Shown piece by piece: positions 16,406-18,270 of a DNA stretch of 18,270 bases (position 1 is the first letter of the stretch; every line of letters starts with the position of its first letter). The translations under genes were made by a program, and so were the position numbers. Origin of the DNA: JAYWIG01 sp043789035. Lineage in GTDB: Bacteria > Pseudomonadota > Gammaproteobacteria > Burkholderiales > Burkholderiaceae_E. Below the pieces are notes generated by a model, which was given only the letters and a program-made list of their open reading frames with translations, ran no database searches and was not told where the DNA came from. Location of the stretch: NCBI GenBank assembly GCA_043789035.1, contig JAYWIG010000046.1, positions 1 through 18,270 on the forward strand, read 5' to 3'.

Positions 16406-16867
16406 TTAACTAGGAATACCTTTATTGGCAAGTTGATCTGCCCGCTCATTGCCTTCATGCCCGGCATGGCCCTTTACCCATTGCCATTGAACTTCGTGCC
16501 GGGCAACAGCTAGATCAAGTCGCTGCCAAAGATCGACATTTTTTACTGGCTGCTTAGCCGCCGTCTTCCAACCTCTAGCCTTCCAACCATGAATCCACTC
16601 ATTCATGCCTTTTTGAACATACTGGGAATCAAGGACGATGCGCACTTTGGTCGACTTCTTTAACGCTTCTAAACCACTAATAACTGCCAACATTTCCATT
16701 CGATTATTGGTTGTATTAGTTTCGCCACCACACAACTCTTTTTCCACTTCACCGTATCGCATAAGCACACCCCAACCACCTGGCCCAGGGTTGCCCTTGC
16801 ATGCACCATCGGTAAAAATCTCAACTAACTTATCCCCTACCGATTCATCCGCGCTTGCACTCATCAT
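16406..16867 (-). CDS. rnhA: Ribonuclease HI
   Basis: A 153-residue cytoplasmic endonuclease that cuts the RNA strand of RNA-DNA hybrids, for example R-loops and replication primers. The catalytic residues are Asp20 (FTDGACKGNPGPGG), Glu58 (NNRMEML), Asp80 (VLDSQYV), His134 (KGHAGHEGNE) and Asp144 (RADQLA), each exactly ten positions after its E. coli counterpart (10, 48, 70, 124, 134) because of a longer N-terminus. The basic handle WKARGWKTAAKQPVKN is present. Its ATG overlaps the methyltransferase stop by 4 nt (ATGA), so translation is likely coupled. Starting at the second Met (16862-16864) is also possible. Confidence 0.98.
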   Translation of the reverse strand: MMSASADESVGDKLVEIFTDGACKGNPGPGGWGVLMRYGEVEKELCGGETNTTNNRMEMLAVISGLEALKKSTKVRIVLDSQYVQKGMNEWIHGWKARGWKTAAKQPVKNVDLWQRLDLAVARHEVQWQWVKGHAGHEGNERADQLANKGIPS

Positions 16868-17646
16868 CGAATGGTTTCTTTCTCATAATTTTTATTTTGA
16901 ACGCTACCAGCTAAAGCTGGCTGCACTTTGGCAGCCTTCACGCCCATTTTTTTCCACACTGGCCCCACCAGACGCAGGTTGTGAACTTTTTTCGTAGCGC
17001 AATGCAGGTACACCGCGCCGCAAATCGGCCACCAGCGATCTCCTGCTTTTTCAAGCAAACCAAAGCGCTCTAGCAACGCGGAGTCTTTTATCGGCGGTCG
17101 ATAACACCCGTAATGGCTAAACTCGTTATCGAAACTGAGCAGCTTCAGCCAATCGCGCAACCTCGGCAACCCAATCAGTTGTTGGCGCGGCGTGGGCTTG
17201 GTTAATCCCCAAAGGCTTATGGGGTTGAAGCCGGTTACAACCAGCTTACCTTCTGGTCGCAGCACTCGGTCAACCTCTCGCAACATCGCGTGAGGGTCGG
17301 CGCAAAACTCCAACACATGGGGCAACACTAATAAATCCAATGACTCATCGGCAATCGGCAAATCCTCATAACTGCTTGCCAAAACTAAAGAAATTCCATC
17401 GTCTAGCAACACGTTCTCATTAGCTGCGTCATTCAGGACAAATCGACATTGAATTCGATTTTCAGCAAGTGCGGATAAACCTAAGCCTCCGATTTGAGCT
17501 GCGTTATAGCCAAATACATCGGCAACTACGCTATCGAGATGCTTTTGCTCCCAATTCGACACATAGGCACCCAGCGGTGAAACGAGCCAAGCCTCGAACT
17601 GCTCATTGAACACTTGACGGGTTTTGGGAGGGGAAATGACACTCAT
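16864..17646 (-). CDS. SAM-dependent class I methyltransferase
   Basis: A 260-residue cytoplasmic protein of the Methyltransf_11 type, commonly found just upstream of rnhA in betaproteobacteria; its substrate is not known to me. After an N-terminal helix (FNEQFEAWLVSPLGAYVSNW) come a weak motif I, AAQIGGLGL (49-57), with fewer glycines than the usual GxGxG, then the motif II region ADESLDLLVLPHVLEF (99-114), and motif III LRPEGKLVVTGFNP (129-142). These suggest the fold is intact though the cofactor loop is atypical. The ATG at 17644-17646 was chosen; an in-frame TTG at 17677-17679 would add 11 residues. Neither has a clear ribosome site. It heads the minus-strand run into rnhA and the yej genes and is divergent from mltD. 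Confidence 0.85.
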   Translation of the reverse strand: MSVISPPKTRQVFNEQFEAWLVSPLGAYVSNWEQKHLDSVVADVFGYNAAQIGGLGLSALAENRIQCRFVLNDAANENVLLDDGISLVLASSYEDLPIADESLDLLVLPHVLEFCADPHAMLREVDRVLRPEGKLVVTGFNPISLWGLTKPTPRQQLIGLPRLRDWLKLLSFDNEFSHYGCYRPPIKDSALLERFGLLEKAGDRWWPICGAVYLHCATKKVHNLRLVGPVWKKMGVKAAKVQPALAGSVQNKNYEKETIR

Positions 17647-17801
17647 AGGGGTTGAGCTTACCAGAGGGTTGCGAGCCAATCGTAAAAAACATTTTCAGCT
17701 ACTATTACAGATTCGTTAATTTTGCCGTATTTTGTTTACGAACTTATTCACATATTCAATATGTTAGGCAGGGTTCTTAACCCAATTTTCTGGAGTAAGC
17801 A
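17647..17801. promoter_or_regulatory. Divergent methyltransferase/mltD intergenic region
   Basis: This 155-bp AT-rich gap must hold promoters for both directions. It contains a perfect palindrome, CATATT-C-AATATG, at 17751-17763, and a small hairpin, GGGTT-CTT-AACCC, at 17771-17783 in the mltD leader. A ribosome site, GGAG, at 17792-17795 serves mltD. I could not assign confident -35 and -10 boxes; TTTACG at 17735-17740 is one weak -35 option for mltD. Confidence 0.5.
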
Positions 17802-18270
17802 TTGCAAAACCTTCGAACCGCATTATCCATCGTAGGCATCGCCACCCTCTTACTCATAAGCGCTTGTAGCGTAACGCCTGTTGCACCTGAACCCGTTACC
17901 GCAAAACCAGCGCCAGCGCCTAGGCCTGCAGTTGTAATAGCCAAGCCTCCAACTGCACCCGTTGCCGCAGCTCCCTTGCAGGTAAAGTCAGGACAGCCAG
18001 CGGTAGCCGCCTCTCCCAGTAACCCCGAACCTGCGGTTGTCATCGCAGCTGAAGACGCCGTAACAGAAGCACAAGCTCAAATCGATTTATGGGAGCGCAT
18101 TCGCAAAGGCTTCGCGATGCAAGAGTTGCCAACCCCACTAGTGGCTGAAAAAGAAAAGTTCTACACCACCAAACCCGAGTACTTGCAGCGCATGTTTAGC
18201 CGAGGTGGAAGATATTTGTTTCATATCGTTGAAGAAGTTGAAAAGCGCGGCTTACCCACTGAATTAGCCT
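17802..18270 (+). CDS. mltD: Membrane-bound lytic murein transglycosylase D, N-terminal part
   Basis: The first 156 residues of an outer-membrane lipoprotein that cleaves peptidoglycan glycan strands. The start is TTG at 17802-17804 with GGAG seven bases upstream. The signal peptide ends in the lipobox LISAC with Cys22. A Pro/Ala-rich linker (about 25-85) follows, in which PAVVIA occurs twice. From residue 97 LWERIRKGFAM, then YLQRMFSRGGRYLFHIVEEV and KRGLPTELA, match the start of the MltD transglycosylase domain closely. The catalytic glutamate and any LysM repeats lie beyond the window edge. The gene is divergent from the methyltransferase gene. The TTG start and truncation make it easy to overlook. 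Confidence 0.94.
   Translation, partial: MQNLRTALSIVGIATLLLISACSVTPVAPEPVTAKPAPAPRPAVVIAKPPTAPVAAAPLQVKSGQPAVAASPSNPEPAVVIAAEDAVTEAQAQIDLWERIRKGFAMQELPTPLVAEKEKFYTTKPEYLQRMFSRGGRYLFHIVEEVEKRGLPTELA

Noticed and set aside
17777..18043. 88-codon minus-strand Gly/Ala-rich frame
   Set aside because: It is the complement of the Pro/Ala-rich linker of MltD, whose lipoprotein signal and domain start are convincing on the plus strand.
1..18270. Mobile elements, CRISPR arrays, tRNA or rRNA genes, toxin-antitoxin or defence genes
   Set aside because: No transposase or integrase motifs, no regularly spaced repeats, no tRNA-like folds and no such protein families were seen on either strand.

Overview
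The window reads as chromosomal DNA of a Gram-negative betaproteobacterium, most likely order Burkholderiales. Two signs point there: a DUF2863-type protein (a family I know from that order), and a methyltransferase, rnhA, dnaQ and mltD set of housekeeping genes that usually sits close together in this group. By eye the base composition is only slightly AT-leaning, so this would be a lower-GC member. I see no tRNA, rRNA, CRISPR array, insertion sequence, integrase or phage gene. The window is cut inside a gene at both ends.

Left part (1-4319). A plus-strand gene tail ends at 78. It is followed by a long imperfect inverted repeat (about 82-201) lying between two convergent genes. A minus-strand DUF2863-like gene (201-1439) diverges across 50 bp from two tandem plus-strand genes (1490-2902 and 2982-4319). 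These encode paralogous S41 (C-terminal processing) serine-protease lipoproteins. Both carry an intact Ser/Lys dyad, four shared cysteines and the same C-terminal tail.

Middle part (4333-9556, minus strand). A likely operon runs from a membrane-fusion protein through a HAE1-type RND efflux pump to dnaQ, the proofreading subunit of DNA polymerase III, with gaps of 19 and 6 nt. A perfect 8+4+8 bp palindrome lies upstream of the membrane-fusion gene and is a good operator candidate. No outer-membrane channel or local regulator is present, so the pump probably uses a TolC-type channel encoded elsewhere.

Right part (9696-18270). A plus-strand class I/II aminotransferase gene ends exactly against the 3' end of yejF. 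Six minus-strand genes form a tightly packed run: a SAM methyltransferase, rnhA (4-nt overlap), yejA, yejB, yejE and yejF (1-nt overlaps at the last two junctions). Together YejA (binding protein), YejB and YejE (permeases) and YejF (double ATPase) make a complete oligopeptide ABC importer of the type that takes up microcin C and short peptides. Divergent from the methyltransferase, a TTG-started mltD (lytic transglycosylase lipoprotein) runs off the right edge.

Most of the window is ordinary core and transport content, and I found no clear new system. The points best worth a second look are the palindromic operator, the large hairpin at the left, the paired cysteines next to the catalytic residues of the S41 duo, the variable-looking 15-bp repeat in the membrane-fusion protein, and the splitting of dnaQ from rnhA by about 11 kb of transport genes.
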